Both the position numbers and the translations under genes were made by a program. The notes beneath the pieces were generated by a model. The model was not told where the DNA came from. It made no database searches and saw only the letters and a program-made list of their open reading frames with translations. Below are positions 1 through 8,729 of a stretch of DNA of 64,000 nt, one piece after another (within the stretch, counting starts at the first letter, position 1; each line of letters opens with the position of its first letter). The stretch comes from Nocardia mikamii NBRC 108933 (GTDB lineage Bacteria; Actinomycetota; Actinomycetes; Mycobacteriales; Mycobacteriaceae). Location of the stretch: assembly GCF_001613505.1 (NCBI RefSeq), contig NZ_BDCM01000012.1, positions 620,001-684,000 of the forward strand, written 5' to 3'.

Positions 1-534
1 GTAGGTGGGAATCGAGAACGCGGTGCCCGATTCCCGCACGCCGCGCAGATTCACCGCGGTCAGCAGGACGATCGCCGCCACCGCGAACAGCACCTTGTGG
101 GTGGCCACGAACGGCACCGCGGAACCGATGTTCGACGCCGCCGAGGAAATGGAGACCGCGACGGTGAGCACATAGTCGACGAGCAGCGCGCTGCCCACGG
201 TGAGCCCGGCCATCGGGCCGAGATTGACGGTGGCGACCTCGTAGTCGCCGCCACCGGACGGATAGGCGTGCACGTTCTGGCGGTAACTGGCCACCACGAC
301 CGCCATCACGGCAGCGACCGCCAGCCCGATCCACGGCGTGTAGACGTAGGCGGACAGGCCGGCCGTGGAGAGCACGAGGAAGATCTCCTCGGGCGCGTAC
401 GCCACCGACGACAGGGCGTCGGAGGCGAAGACGGGCAGCGCGATCCGCTTGGGCAGCAGGGTATGTCCCAGGGAATCGCTACGGAAAGGGCGGCCGACCA
501 CCATACGCTTGACGGCCGTCGTCAACTTGGACAC
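1..534 (-). CDS. APC-family amino acid permease, N-terminal part
   Basis: The first 178 codons of an integral membrane transporter that runs off the left edge. The start of the mature reading is SKLTTAVKRMVVGRPFRSD, followed by LPKRIALPVFASDALSSVAY, which is typical of the APC (amino acid-polyamine-organocation) permeases placed next to the trkA pair in mycobacteria (Rv2690c position). Several hydrophobic helices follow. I prefer GTG at 534; an in-frame ATG lies at 546. It is divergent from the TrkA genes, sharing a 168-base gap. The family is clear; the substrate cannot be told. Confidence 0.85.
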   Translation of the reverse strand, partial: MSKLTTAVKRMVVGRPFRSDSLGHTLLPKRIALPVFASDALSSVAYAPEEIFLVLSTAGLSAYVYTPWIGLAVAAVMAVVVASYRQNVHAYPSGGGDYEVATVNLGPMAGLTVGSALLVDYVLTVAVSISSAASNIGSAVPFVATHKVLFAVAAIVLLTAVNLRGVRESGTAFSIPTY

Positions 535-702
535 TCGGCACAGCATAAGGGCATGGCCTCGAGGGGCATAGCGGGCGGTTCACTCGCGTTTCGGTGCCGG
601 CGAATGGGGGAACGTGCTGCGGGGAACCGTCAACGGGTACGGTTCCCCCGAGAGGGAACCAGACCGCACACCACGGTTTTCGGCGGAATTGGGGTTGACA
701 CG

Positions 703-1374
703 GTGTACGTAGTGATCATGGGGTGCGGCCGAGTCGGCTCCGCATTGGCGCGCGCCCTGGTCCGGATCGGCCACGAGGTAGCCGTGATCGACCGGGATCC
801 GGGCGCATTCCTGCGGCTGGGCAAGGACTTTCCCGGTGAGCGAGTCACCGGCGTCGGCTTCGATCGGGGGGTGCTGACCCGCGCGGGCATCGAGCGCGCC
901 GGGGCGTTCGCCGCGGTGTCCAACGGCGACAACTCCAACATCATCTCCGCGCGCGTCGCCCGCGAGACCTTCGGCGTGGAACGGGTGGTGGCCCGCATCT
1001 ACGACGCCAAACGCGCGGCGGTCTACGAGCGGCTCGGCATCCCGACCATCGCCACCGTGCCGTGGACCACCGACCGGTTCCTGCGCACGCTCACCGGCGA
1101 CGAAACCACCGCCACCTGGCGCGATCCCACCGGTACCGGCTCGGTCACCGAACTCGTCCTGCACGAGGACTGGTACGGGCGTACCGTGCGTGATCTGGAG
1201 GACGCGGTGCCGGTGCGGGTGGCCTTCCTGGTCCGCTTCGGACAAGCGCTGCTGCCCACCAGCAAAACGGTGCTGCAGGCCGACGACACGGTCTACATCG
1301 CCGCCGTCTCCGACAAGGTCGGCGAGGCCGTCGCCGTCGCCGCCACCGCACCTTCGAGCGAGGACAAGTCGTGA
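703..1374 (+). CDS. TrkA-family potassium uptake protein (first of pair)
   Basis: A 223-residue cytosolic regulator of a potassium channel or transporter. The N-terminal RCK/TrkA-N Rossmann domain shows the nucleotide-binding motif GCGRVG at residues 7-12; a TrkA-C domain lies at about 140-215. The open frame extends far upstream, but family proteins begin at MYVVIMGCG, so GTG at 703 is chosen. Its stop overlaps the GTG of the next gene by four bases (GTGA), so the two are translationally coupled. It corresponds to CeoB (Rv2691) by position and domain. No membrane Trk subunit is visible nearby. Confidence 0.9.
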   Translation: MYVVIMGCGRVGSALARALVRIGHEVAVIDRDPGAFLRLGKDFPGERVTGVGFDRGVLTRAGIERAGAFAAVSNGDNSNIISARVARETFGVERVVARIYDAKRAAVYERLGIPTIATVPWTTDRFLRTLTGDETTATWRDPTGTGSVTELVLHEDWYGRTVRDLEDAVPVRVAFLVRFGQALLPTSKTVLQADDTVYIAAVSDKVGEAVAVAATAPSSEDKS

Positions 1375-2075
1375 ACGTAGCGATCGCGGGAGCAGGCGCC
1401 GTCGGCCGCTCCATCGCCCAGGAATTGCTGCGGGGCGGGCATCGGGTGACCCTGCTCGAGCGGCGGCTCGACCATATCGACCCGACTGTCGCACCCTCGG
1501 CCACCTGGATGCACGGCGACGCGTGCGAACTCGAACTGCTCGAGGAAGCGGGCCTGCAGGACTACGAGGTGGTGATCGCGGCCACCGGCGACGACAAGGC
1601 GAATCTCGTGTTCAGCCTGCTCGCCAAGACCGAATTCGGGGTGCGCCGGGTGGTCGCACGGGTCAACGATCCGCGCAACGAGTGGCTGTTCGACGGTTCC
1701 TGGGGCGTGGACGTCGCCGTCTCGACACCGCGGCTGCTGGCCTCGCTGGCCGAGGAGGCGGTCTCGGTCGGCGACCTGGTCCGGCTGATGACGCTGCGTC
1801 AGGGCCAGGCGAATCTGGTCGAGATCACCCTGCCCACCGACACCGCGCTGGCCGGCCGCGCGGTCCGTACGCTGTCGCTGCCGCGCGACGTCGCCCTGGT
1901 GACGATCCTGCGCGGCGGCCGGGTGATCGTCCCGCAGCCCGACGATCCGCTGGAGGGCGAGGACGAGCTGCTGTTCGTGTCCACGGTGGAGGCCGAGGAC
2001 GAACTGCGGCGCAGCCTGGCCACGGAACCGGCGGGCGCGGCGCCCGCCGGCGCGGAGCCGCCCGCCTCGATCTGA
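1371..2075 (+). CDS. TrkA-family potassium uptake protein (second of pair)
   Basis: A 234-residue protein with an N-terminal Rossmann nucleotide-binding domain (GAGAVG at residues 7-12) and a C-terminal TrkA-C domain, followed by an Ala/Pro-rich tail. It is the CeoC/TrkB counterpart (Rv2692) and starts inside the stop of the preceding TrkA gene. The two proteins probably form one hetero-oligomeric gating ring that senses nucleotide; this is inference from the family. It ends 7 bases before a convergent sigma-factor gene. Confidence 0.9.
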   Translation: MNVAIAGAGAVGRSIAQELLRGGHRVTLLERRLDHIDPTVAPSATWMHGDACELELLEEAGLQDYEVVIAATGDDKANLVFSLLAKTEFGVRRVVARVNDPRNEWLFDGSWGVDVAVSTPRLLASLAEEAVSVGDLVRLMTLRQGQANLVEITLPTDTALAGRAVRTLSLPRDVALVTILRGGRVIVPQPDDPLEGEDELLFVSTVEAEDELRRSLATEPAGAAPAGAEPPASI

Positions 2076-2082
2076 GCCTCGC

Positions 2083-2742
2083 TCAGGCGCTTTCGGGGAC
2101 GAGCTGCGCGCGCAGTTTGGTCAGCGCGCGATGCTGCATCACCCGGACCACGCCGGGGCTCGTGCCGATCGCCTCGGCGGTCTGCGCGGCCGTCCAGCCG
2201 AGCACGATCCGCATCACCAGCACCTCACGATGGGCGGGCGCGAGGATCTTCATCAGCTCGCGGGTGGCCTGGCGGCGTTCCAGATTGAGCGCCAGCTCCT
2301 CGGGGCCCGGCGCGGTGGAGGCGCTGTCGGGGAATTCGGCCACCGGATACGACGGGTGCTGCTGGGCGCGGCGGAACGCGTCGGCCACCTTGTTCGCGGA
2401 GATGCCGTAGACGAAGGCCAGAAACGATTTTCCCTGATCGCGGTAGCGGGGAATCGCGGTGACGGTCGCGATGCAGATCTCCTGCGCGATATCGTCGGCG
2501 GTGACGTGCGGGTTGTTGCTGCTTCCGACGCGCGCGGCGCAATAGCGGCGTACCAGCGGATGCACGATGCGGATGATCTCGGTGACCGCGCGCTGATCGC
2601 CCGCGGCGGCCGGCCCGATCAGGCGGTCCAGTTCGGCGGCGGCGCGGCGGCTGTCGGAACCCGCGGGCGCCGATCTCGGTGACCGCACTCCCGCACCCTT
2701 CGCCGGACCGGGCGCCGTCACCGTGTCGTTCTCGGTATCCAC
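2083..2742 (-). CDS. ECF sigma factor, ShbA/SigD-like
   Basis: A 219-residue sigma-70 family protein. The first ~55 residues are a low-complexity extension. Region 2 carries TADDIAQEICIATVTAIPRY and FLAFVYGISANKVADAFR, which strongly resemble Streptomyces ShbA and mycobacterial SigD. Region 4 ends with VLVMRIVLGWTAAQTAEAIG and a helix-turn-helix. In Streptomyces, ShbA drives transcription of the principal sigma factor gene. The position between the TrkA pair and the DUF3159 gene is not that of M. tuberculosis sigD. No anti-sigma gene lies beside it. Start is GTG at 2742. Confidence 0.8.
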   Translation of the reverse strand: MDTENDTVTAPGPAKGAGVRSPRSAPAGSDSRRAAAELDRLIGPAAAGDQRAVTEIIRIVHPLVRRYCAARVGSSNNPHVTADDIAQEICIATVTAIPRYRDQGKSFLAFVYGISANKVADAFRRAQQHPSYPVAEFPDSASTAPGPEELALNLERRQATRELMKILAPAHREVLVMRIVLGWTAAQTAEAIGTSPGVVRVMQHRALTKLRAQLVPESA

Positions 2743-2915
2743 CGGGGATCCTCTCGCCGATCGCTACTGACTAACACGATCGTGCGCCGAAACCGGTTCG
2801 CGGAATAGATACCCCAGGGGTGGGTTCACCCCACCCCATCGTTGCGTGCCCCCAGAATTGTTGGCGTCAAGCCGACTTCGAGTCGGTTCGGTCCGCCGGG
2901 CGAACGTCCGGAGAG

Positions 2916-3701
2916 CTATTCGGTGGCCGAGGAGACCGGCATATGGCCGGCGCGGCGCACCGCCCACACCGTCACCAGCAGGGCGACCGCGGTCAACGGC
3001 CAGCCCATCGCGATACGGGCGGCGGCGAGCCAGCCGGTGCTGTCGGTGTCGTAGAAATGGTTCTGCACCAGGTAGCGGGCGCCGAAGACGATCACCCACA
3101 CCACCGTGGCCAGATCGTAGAGTCGCATCGCGCGCCGATCCGACCGCCAGCTGTGGCCGTGGCCGTTGAGGACTCCCCAGATCACCCCGGCCAGCGGCCA
3201 GCGCACCAGCAGCGACACCAGGAAGACCCCGGCGTAGACCAGGCTCGCCCAGATACCGAAGAGGAAGTATCCCTTCGCCGCGCCGGTGCGGTGGGCGATG
3301 AAGGCACAGACCGCGACCCCGATGAATCCGGAGATCGCGGGCTGGATCGGCGAACGGCGGATCAGCCGCCAGACCAGGACACCGGCGGCGGTGGCCAGCG
3401 CCGTCCAGATGGCGGCCGTCAGACCCCACAGCGTGTTCGCGGGGACGAATACCACCACCGGCAACGTGGAATAGATCAGTCCGCTGATACCGCCGAGTTG
3501 CTCGAGCAGCGTCTGCTGGATCTCCTCTTCGCGGTCCTCGCCGGTGTAGGCATGGTCGTCATCGCCGGCGGCCGGATGGCGTGCCGGAGATTCACCGCCG
3601 GACTCACGAAGCCGGTGACGTCCGCGCCCCGCAACAGGTTTCGCGCGGAGTCCGGCCACGGCGGCCGGGTCGGCGCCCTCGTCGTTGTGGGGTATGGGCA
3701 T
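2916..3701 (-). CDS. DUF3159 family integral membrane protein
   Basis: A 261-residue membrane protein with a charged N-terminal ~65 residues and about six hydrophobic helices. Sequence such as LLEQLGGISGLIYSTLPVVV and the conserved RSDRRAMRLYDLATVVWV region mark DUF3159 (Rv2693c position). It ends with the helix GWPLTAVALLVTVWAV. It follows the OB-fold gene by 3 bases and is probably cotranscribed with it. Function unknown. The 173 bases between it and the sigma gene show no clear structure. Confidence 0.85.
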   Translation of the reverse strand: MPIPHNDEGADPAAVAGLRAKPVAGRGRHRLRESGGESPARHPAAGDDDHAYTGEDREEEIQQTLLEQLGGISGLIYSTLPVVVFVPANTLWGLTAAIWTALATAAGVLVWRLIRRSPIQPAISGFIGVAVCAFIAHRTGAAKGYFLFGIWASLVYAGVFLVSLLVRWPLAGVIWGVLNGHGHSWRSDRRAMRLYDLATVVWVIVFGARYLVQNHFYDTDSTGWLAAARIAMGWPLTAVALLVTVWAVRRAGHMPVSSATE

Positions 3702-3704
3702 ACG

Positions 3705-4127
3705 TCAGGAATTCTCGCGGAGTTCGTAGTAGGGGTTGAACATCACCTTGGCGCCATCGCGTTCACCGATGCGACCACGGACCAGGATACGGCGTCCCGA
3801 TTCGACACCGGGTATGCGGCGCCTGCCGATCCACACCAGCGTCACCGCATCGGTGCCGTCGAAGAATTCGGCCTCCACCGAAGCGCTGGCCGATTTCGGA
3901 CAGGCCTCCACACTGCGCAATCGCCCCAGCATGGTGACCTCTTCGCCACGTCGGCATTCCGCCGCCCTGCACGCGCCCGAGGCTTCGGAGGTCTCCGCCA
4001 GCTCCTCCGCATCGAGCACGTCGAGATCGGCCGTCAGACGACGCCCCAGACGCCGGAAATAACCGCTGTCGGGGCCTACCTTGCCCGCGGCACCGGAACC
4101 CGCCTTGTTTCCGCCTGTGAAAGGCAT
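3705..4127 (-). CDS. OB-fold nucleic-acid-binding domain protein
   Basis: A 140-residue protein whose C-terminal half (about 60-135) is a five-strand OB-fold, with GEEVTMLGRLRSVEACPKS and RRILVRGRIGERDGAKVMFN, ending in the typical NPYYEL. It sits in the Rv2694c position, directly upstream of the DUF3159 gene. The RecG-like wedge OB-fold suggests binding to DNA or RNA, but no catalytic domain is attached. Function beyond the fold is not known. Confidence 0.8.
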   Translation of the reverse strand: MPFTGGNKAGSGAAGKVGPDSGYFRRLGRRLTADLDVLDAEELAETSEASGACRAAECRRGEEVTMLGRLRSVEACPKSASASVEAEFFDGTDAVTLVWIGRRRIPGVESGRRILVRGRIGERDGAKVMFNPYYELRENS

Positions 4128-4393
4128 CTTGCAACACTTCCTGCACTACAGACGGCGTGGGTCACACGTCGTCGGTTTCCCACACGAACGGCTGATGGGC
4201 CGTACACCGCCACTGTAGATGCACCCGGACGCCCTCGCTACGGGAGCCCGGCACCACCGAGACGGCGCTGACCGCACCGTTTGCTGGGTTCCCCGCCGAT
4301 CCGCGCGCGAACCCTCGGATTCGAGTGGTCGACAACACGTTTTCCGGGCCTCGCGAGGCGGGCTCGCCCGGCCCACCGGCTAGGCTGCGGCCC

Positions 4394-5122
4394 GTGTCAG
4401 AGCTACCCCGTTCCGGCGGCCCGGGCCCGGCCGTCGTCGTCGCCCTGCCGGGGACCGGATCCGACGCCGACTTCGCCCGGCGTGCGTTCGAATCCGCTTG
4501 TGCCGCAATGGATCTGCCGTTCCTCGCGGTGGAACCGGATCCGCGGACGGTGGTCGCGAGCTGCCGGGCGGCCCTCGACGAGGCGGCCCGCACCGGGCCG
4601 GTGCTCGCCGCCGGAATCTCGCTGGGCGCCGCGATCGCGGTGGAATGGGCCGCTGTCCACCCGGAATCGGCGTTCGGCGTGGTCGCGGCCCTGCCGGCGT
4701 GGACCGGCTCCGACATCACGGGGTGCCCGGCGGCCCTGAGCGCGGCGGCGACGGCGGCTCAGCTGCGCGCCGACGGCCTGGAGCCGGTCATCGAGCGGAT
4801 GCGGGCGGGCAGCCCGGCCTGGCTGGGACGGGCGCTGACCCAGTCGTGGCGCACCCACTGGCCCGATCTGCCCTCGGCACTGGAAGAGGCCGCCACCTAC
4901 GCTTGGCCGGACACGGAATTGCTTGCGGCACTGCGGGTTCCGACCGCGATCGTGGGCGCGATCGACGATCCGGTGCATCCACTGACCGTCGCCGAACAGT
5001 GGTACGAACTGATCCCGCGGGCGCGCATCCACCGCATCACCCTCGACGAACTCGGCGCCGATCCGGGGATTCTCGGCGCCCGGGGCATCCCCGGCCTGAT
5101 CCCGCCCCGACCGCAGGCGTGA
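4394..5122 (+). CDS. alpha/beta hydrolase
   Basis: A 242-residue alpha/beta-fold hydrolase (Rv2695 position). The nucleophile elbow is GISLG within AAGISLGAAIAVEW at about residues 75-80, and the acid-loop region is PTAIVGAIDDPVHP near 205. No catalytic His is obvious in the usual late loop, so activity is uncertain. The frame is open back to 4325, but a -10 box TAGGCT at 4381-4386 lies 7 bases before GTG 4394 and there is no Shine-Dalgarno. This supports a leaderless start at 4394. Confidence 0.75.
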   Translation: MSELPRSGGPGPAVVVALPGTGSDADFARRAFESACAAMDLPFLAVEPDPRTVVASCRAALDEAARTGPVLAAGISLGAAIAVEWAAVHPESAFGVVAALPAWTGSDITGCPAALSAAATAAQLRADGLEPVIERMRAGSPAWLGRALTQSWRTHWPDLPSALEEAATYAWPDTELLAALRVPTAIVGAIDDPVHPLTVAEQWYELIPRARIHRITLDELGADPGILGARGIPGLIPPRPQA

Positions 5123-5127
5123 CGGCC

Positions 5128-5159
5128 GCTGGGCGCCCGCGCTACCGCGGGCGCCCAGC
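5128..5159. terminator. bidirectional hairpin terminator
   Basis: A perfect 14-bp inverted repeat (GCTGGGCGCCCGCG, loop CTAC, CGCGGGCGCCCAGC) fills the 42-base gap between the convergent hydrolase and DUF3710 genes. There is no T-run, as is common in actinobacteria. It can serve both strands. Confidence 0.7.
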
Positions 5160-5164
5160 GCCGA

Positions 5165-7486
5165 TCAGTTGCGACCGAGTTGCTGCATCGCCGACCCCTC
5201 GGCGCCGCGGCGCGGTCCCTGCTGTTCGGCGGTGACCACGGGGAACGTGCCCGTCGCGGCCGCCTCGGCCGCGGCCGCCTGCGCGGCCAGCGCCTGCTGC
5301 TGCGCCTCGACCTGCTGCTGATGCGCGGCGATCAACTGGTCGGCGAGTTCCTGCGGCAGCACCACCGGCAGCGGTTCCCGCACCGGCATCGGCTCGTCGC
5401 CGCGACGCACGACGGTTTCGGCGAGGATCGCGCGGGCCGCCTCGACCAGCGGACCGCCCTCGTCGGCGGCGCCCGACGGCCCCGCCGCCACCAGCCGGAC
5501 CATCCAGCGATAGCCGTCGACACCGATGAAACGCAGATCGGCGCCCTCGGTCACCGCGTGCAGCTCACGGCCCCACGGCCCGGTCTGCACCGAGACCTGC
5601 GCGCCGTCGGCCCGCAGCGAATCGGCCAGGTCCGCGGCGACGGTCCGCCACTGGCCCGGCGACTTGGGTGCCGCGTAGGCAGCCACGGTGAGACGTCCGT
5701 GTGGGGTCGCCAGATGGACCGCCTGCGGCGTGCCGTCCGGTGTCATCTCCACCTGCAACTGACCGCCGTCGGGGACGGGGAGCAGTACCGACCCCAGATC
5801 GAGATGCTGATCGGAGATCTCGGCCAGGATCTCGGACACCTCTTCGTAATCGAAGGGCCCGGTCCGCGGTGCGGAATCCTCGGCCTCGCCGTCCTCGTCG
5901 TCGTAGTCGCCGGAGTCGTATTCGTCGTCGTATTCGTCGGTGTCGTATTCGTCGTCGTACTCGTCGGCGTAGTCGGAGTCGCCGGCGTCGGCGTCGTGGT
6001 CGAGGGGTTCGGCGTCGTAGCCGTCGTCCTCGGCGTACGCCTGCGCACCGGCATATCCGGAATCACCCGCGTAGCCGGATGTCGCAGCGGGCTCCTCGGC
6101 GTAGGCATCGGCGTAACCGGGAGTTTCGGCGTACGCGTCGCCCGGGTGCGCCCCGGCCGGCTGCCGGTAGGGGTCGGCAACAGCGAAACCGCCTGTGGCC
6201 GGGCCGGATTCGGCGGGATCGTAACCGTGGTCGGCGTAGGGGTCCGGCACCGCCGCACGCGGCTGCGCGGGCTCGCGATAGCCGGCGTCGACATCCACGG
6301 GGCGATGGCGCCCTCGCTGCGGGTGGCCGTAGTCGGCGTCACCGGAATCCGGGCGCTGGTGTGCGGGCACAACGGGATGCCGGCCGGTAGCCGTCGGCGC
6401 GGGCGCCCCCATCGGCTCCTGCCTGCGTCGCGGCGGAAGCGGAGTTCCTGCGGGCGGGCTCGCCGGGGCCGGCCTCCCGCCCGGCAGCGCACCCGGGCCC
6501 GGCGCCGGGCGTCCCGGTCCGGGACCAGCGGGAAGGCGTGGGACCGAGCCCGTCGGGGGGCCTGCCGGGTTCGGTCCGGGCGGAATCCGCCGGACCGCTC
6601 CCGTCACCGGCCCGGCCGGTCCGGGCGCTGCGCCGGGAAGCCGCGGCACCGCACCCGTGCCTTCCGGCCCCGGAGGATTGCGCCAGGTCGGGCCCGTACC
6701 GGCCGGAGGGCCGGGATGGCGCGGCACCGCACCGGTGTCGCGCGGGCCGCCGGGAACACGCGGCGTGGCCCCGGTGCCGGCCGGTCCACCCGGAATCCGC
6801 GGCGTCGCACCGGTTCCCGCCGGCCCGCCGGGAACACGCCGGGTCGCCCCGCTACCGACCGGGCCGCCGGGAACACGCGGCGTCGCACCGGTGCCGCCCG
6901 GACCGCCGGGAACCCGTGGCATCGCGCCCGTACCCGCCGGGCCGCCGGGGATACGCGGGAGCGCACCCGTGCCGCCCGCCTGCCGCGGCGGCAGCGGGCC
7001 GGGCGGAATCCGCGGAATCGGCCCGGTGTCGTCCATATCTCCGTGCGCCGGCGGCAGATCCTGCCGCGGTCCGCCCGGCGCTCGCCGCGGCGGACGGGCC
7101 GCCGCCTCACCGCGCGGCGGAGTACCGGGGCGCGCCGGAACTCGTGCGTGCGTGCCCGTCTCGTACGGGTCCGGTCGCCCGCCGGGATATGGAGGAGGCA
7201 CCGATCGGCCGGGCGAACCGTATCCGGGCGGAGTCATCTCGTGGTCCGGCTCCGCGCGGCCGTGCCGGCCCCCGGTGCGCCCGGCCGGGTACTCCGGCTC
7301 GGAATAGCCGGTGGCGTAGCCGGATTCGCCGTACTCTCCCCCGTCCCCCAGATCCGGTGCCCGATGGGTCCCGGTCCGGTAACCGCCCTCGGCGTATCCC
7401 TCGCCGTAATAGGAATCGCCGTAGTCGGTGTCGTCCCGCTCGGAGTCATGATCGGATCGATGATCTCCACGGCCGAACATGTTCAT
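5165..7486 (-). CDS. DUF3710 protein with long repetitive N-terminal region
   Basis: A 773-residue protein, about three times the length of the mycobacterial homologue Rv2696c. The C-terminal part (about 540-700) is the conserved DUF3710 domain, beginning TGPFDYEEVSEILAEISD. Before it come a Gly/Tyr/Glu-rich head, nine tandem 13-residue Pro/Gly repeats (172-288), a Pro/Ala-rich stretch and a strongly acidic Asp/Tyr-rich segment (about 500-540). The tail after 700 is Gln/Ala-rich. ATG 7486 overlaps the dut stop (ATGA); ATG 7480 has better spacing (7 bases) from GGGGAGG and may be the true start. The region before the domain is probably disordered. Function unknown. Confidence 0.8.
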   Translation of the reverse strand: MNMFGRGDHRSDHDSERDDTDYGDSYYGEGYAEGGYRTGTHRAPDLGDGGEYGESGYATGYSEPEYPAGRTGGRHGRAEPDHEMTPPGYGSPGRSVPPPYPGGRPDPYETGTHARVPARPGTPPRGEAAARPPRRAPGGPRQDLPPAHGDMDDTGPIPRIPPGPLPPRQAGGTGALPRIPGGPAGTGAMPRVPGGPGGTGATPRVPGGPVGSGATRRVPGGPAGTGATPRIPGGPAGTGATPRVPGGPRDTGAVPRHPGPPAGTGPTWRNPPGPEGTGAVPRLPGAAPGPAGPVTGAVRRIPPGPNPAGPPTGSVPRLPAGPGPGRPAPGPGALPGGRPAPASPPAGTPLPPRRRQEPMGAPAPTATGRHPVVPAHQRPDSGDADYGHPQRGRHRPVDVDAGYREPAQPRAAVPDPYADHGYDPAESGPATGGFAVADPYRQPAGAHPGDAYAETPGYADAYAEEPAATSGYAGDSGYAGAQAYAEDDGYDAEPLDHDADAGDSDYADEYDDEYDTDEYDDEYDSGDYDDEDGEAEDSAPRTGPFDYEEVSEILAEISDQHLDLGSVLLPVPDGGQLQVEMTPDGTPQAVHLATPHGRLTVAAYAAPKSPGQWRTVAADLADSLRADGAQVSVQTGPWGRELHAVTEGADLRFIGVDGYRWMVRLVAAGPSGAADEGGPLVEAARAILAETVVRRGDEPMPVREPLPVVLPQELADQLIAAHQQQVEAQQQALAAQAAAAEAAATGTFPVVTAEQQGPRRGAEGSAMQQLGRN
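6623..6973 (-). repeat. nine tandem 39-bp coding repeats
   Basis: Nine consecutive 13-codon units encode variants of GTGATPRVPGGPA within the DUF3710 gene (residues 172-288). The central six are closest to each other; the last three are degenerate. More diverged units (TGPIPRIPPG, TGAVRRIPPG, TGSVPRLPAG) flank the array on both sides, which suggests repeated duplication and decay. Confidence 0.9.
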
Positions 7487-7980
7487 ACCTCCCCTCCGGC
7501 GCGGCCCACCCCGCCGGATTGTGGCGACAGACTGTGGTGTCCGCCGCTCGACCCGTAACCGCCTGCGCCGCGCGTTGTGTCGTCGAGCTGGTCGACCTCC
7601 ACGAAATCCACCAGTTCCACACGCTGCACCAGCAATTGTGCGATCCGATCGCCGCGACGCAACTGAATCGCCGTACGCGGGTCGTGATTGATCAGGCAGA
7701 CCTTGATCTCACCCCGGTAGCCGGCATCGACCGTGCCGGGCGTGTTGACGACGGACAGACCCGTCTTGGCGGCCAGCCCCGACCGGGGATGAATGAGGCC
7801 GACGGTGCCCACCGGCAACGCGACGGCGATTCCGGTGCCGACGAGCACCCGCTCGCCCGGCTCCAGGATGACGTCTTCGGTGGTGCACAAATCCACTCCG
7901 GCATCGCCCGGGTGCGCACGCGTGGGCACCGGGACGCCGGGATCGAGCCGCAGCAGAGGTATGGGTGCAAGTCCGGTCAC
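7483..7980 (-). CDS. dut: dUTP diphosphatase (dUTPase)
   Basis: A 165-residue trimeric dUTPase that hydrolyses dUTP to dUMP and pyrophosphate, keeping uracil out of DNA and feeding dTMP synthesis. All five family motifs are present in order: DAGVDL (1), PRSGLA (2), GTVDAGYRGEI (3, with the catalytic Asp), RIAQLLV (4) and the Gly-rich RGAGGYGSSG (5) near the C-terminus. Start GTG 7980 gives the usual N-terminus MTGLAPIPLLRLDP; the open frame upstream is not family sequence. Its stop overlaps the next ATG (ATGA), so it heads a unit with the DUF3710 gene. Confidence 0.95.
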   Translation of the reverse strand: MTGLAPIPLLRLDPGVPVPTRAHPGDAGVDLCTTEDVILEPGERVLVGTGIAVALPVGTVGLIHPRSGLAAKTGLSVVNTPGTVDAGYRGEIKVCLINHDPRTAIQLRRGDRIAQLLVQRVELVDFVEVDQLDDTTRGAGGYGSSGGHHSLSPQSGGVGRAGGEV

Positions 7981-8121
7981 GTCCAGCGAGCCTACGCGTC
8001 CGGCGGCCGGGCCGTGGGAGCGCCGGGCCCCGATCTGGCGGCAACGATCGACGGCGGTCGCCGACGGCGCGCAGCGGCTCCCGCCGACAGCGAATATGTC
8101 GGCCTGACCTAGCATGATGTG

Positions 8122-8652
8122 GTGTCCGACCAGTCCCACGCAGTACCTCCCCACGAGTCTCCGGCGCGCGCGCACGCCGACGCCCCCGCCGCGGTCTACT
8201 CCGAACGGTTGTGGGTCCCGCTGTGGTGGTGGCCGGTGGCGTTGGCGGTGACCGGTCTGCTGGCCGCCGAAATCCATATGGGCGCGCCGGGAATCCGGGC
8301 GTGGCTGCCGTACGTGCTGCTGTTCCCGGTGCCCGTCTGGGCGCTGATATGGGTGAGCCGCCACCGGGTGGAGGTGGCGCCGGATGCCGACGGCATCCTC
8401 GAATTGCGCGCGGACCGGGCCCACCTACCGGTAACGTATGTATCCCGGGCGGTGGCGGTGCCGGCCAGCGCGAAAAGCGCGGCACTGGGTCGTCAGCTCG
8501 ACCCGGCCGCATTCGTCCAGCATCGTCCGTGGATCGGGCCCATGGTCCTGCTCGTCCTCGACGATCCGGACGACCCCGCTCCGTACTGGCTGATCAGTAC
8601 GCGTAAACCCGAGCAGGTACTGGCCGCGCTCGGCGTGCCGAGCGCGGGCTGA
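8122..8652 (+). CDS. DUF3093 family membrane protein
   Basis: A 176-residue protein with two adjacent hydrophobic helices (about 30-80; WVPLWWWPVALAVTGLLAAE, then WLPYVLLFPVPVWALIWV) and a soluble C-terminal domain containing YWLISTRKPEQVLAAL, the DUF3093 hallmark (Rv2698 position). A -10 box TAGCAT at 8110-8115 lies 6 bases before GTG 8122, pointing to a leaderless mRNA; GTG 8119 is the alternative. It is divergent from dut. Function unknown. Confidence 0.85.
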   Translation: MSDQSHAVPPHESPARAHADAPAAVYSERLWVPLWWWPVALAVTGLLAAEIHMGAPGIRAWLPYVLLFPVPVWALIWVSRHRVEVAPDADGILELRADRAHLPVTYVSRAVAVPASAKSAALGRQLDPAAFVQHRPWIGPMVLLVLDDPDDPAPYWLISTRKPEQVLAALGVPSAG

Positions 8653-8729
8653 CGAGACCTGCCGGGCTGTTTGTCGTCGTTTCTTCTTGCTACCCGCGGA
8701 ACGAATCCGCTGCGGCCGCACGGATCCGC

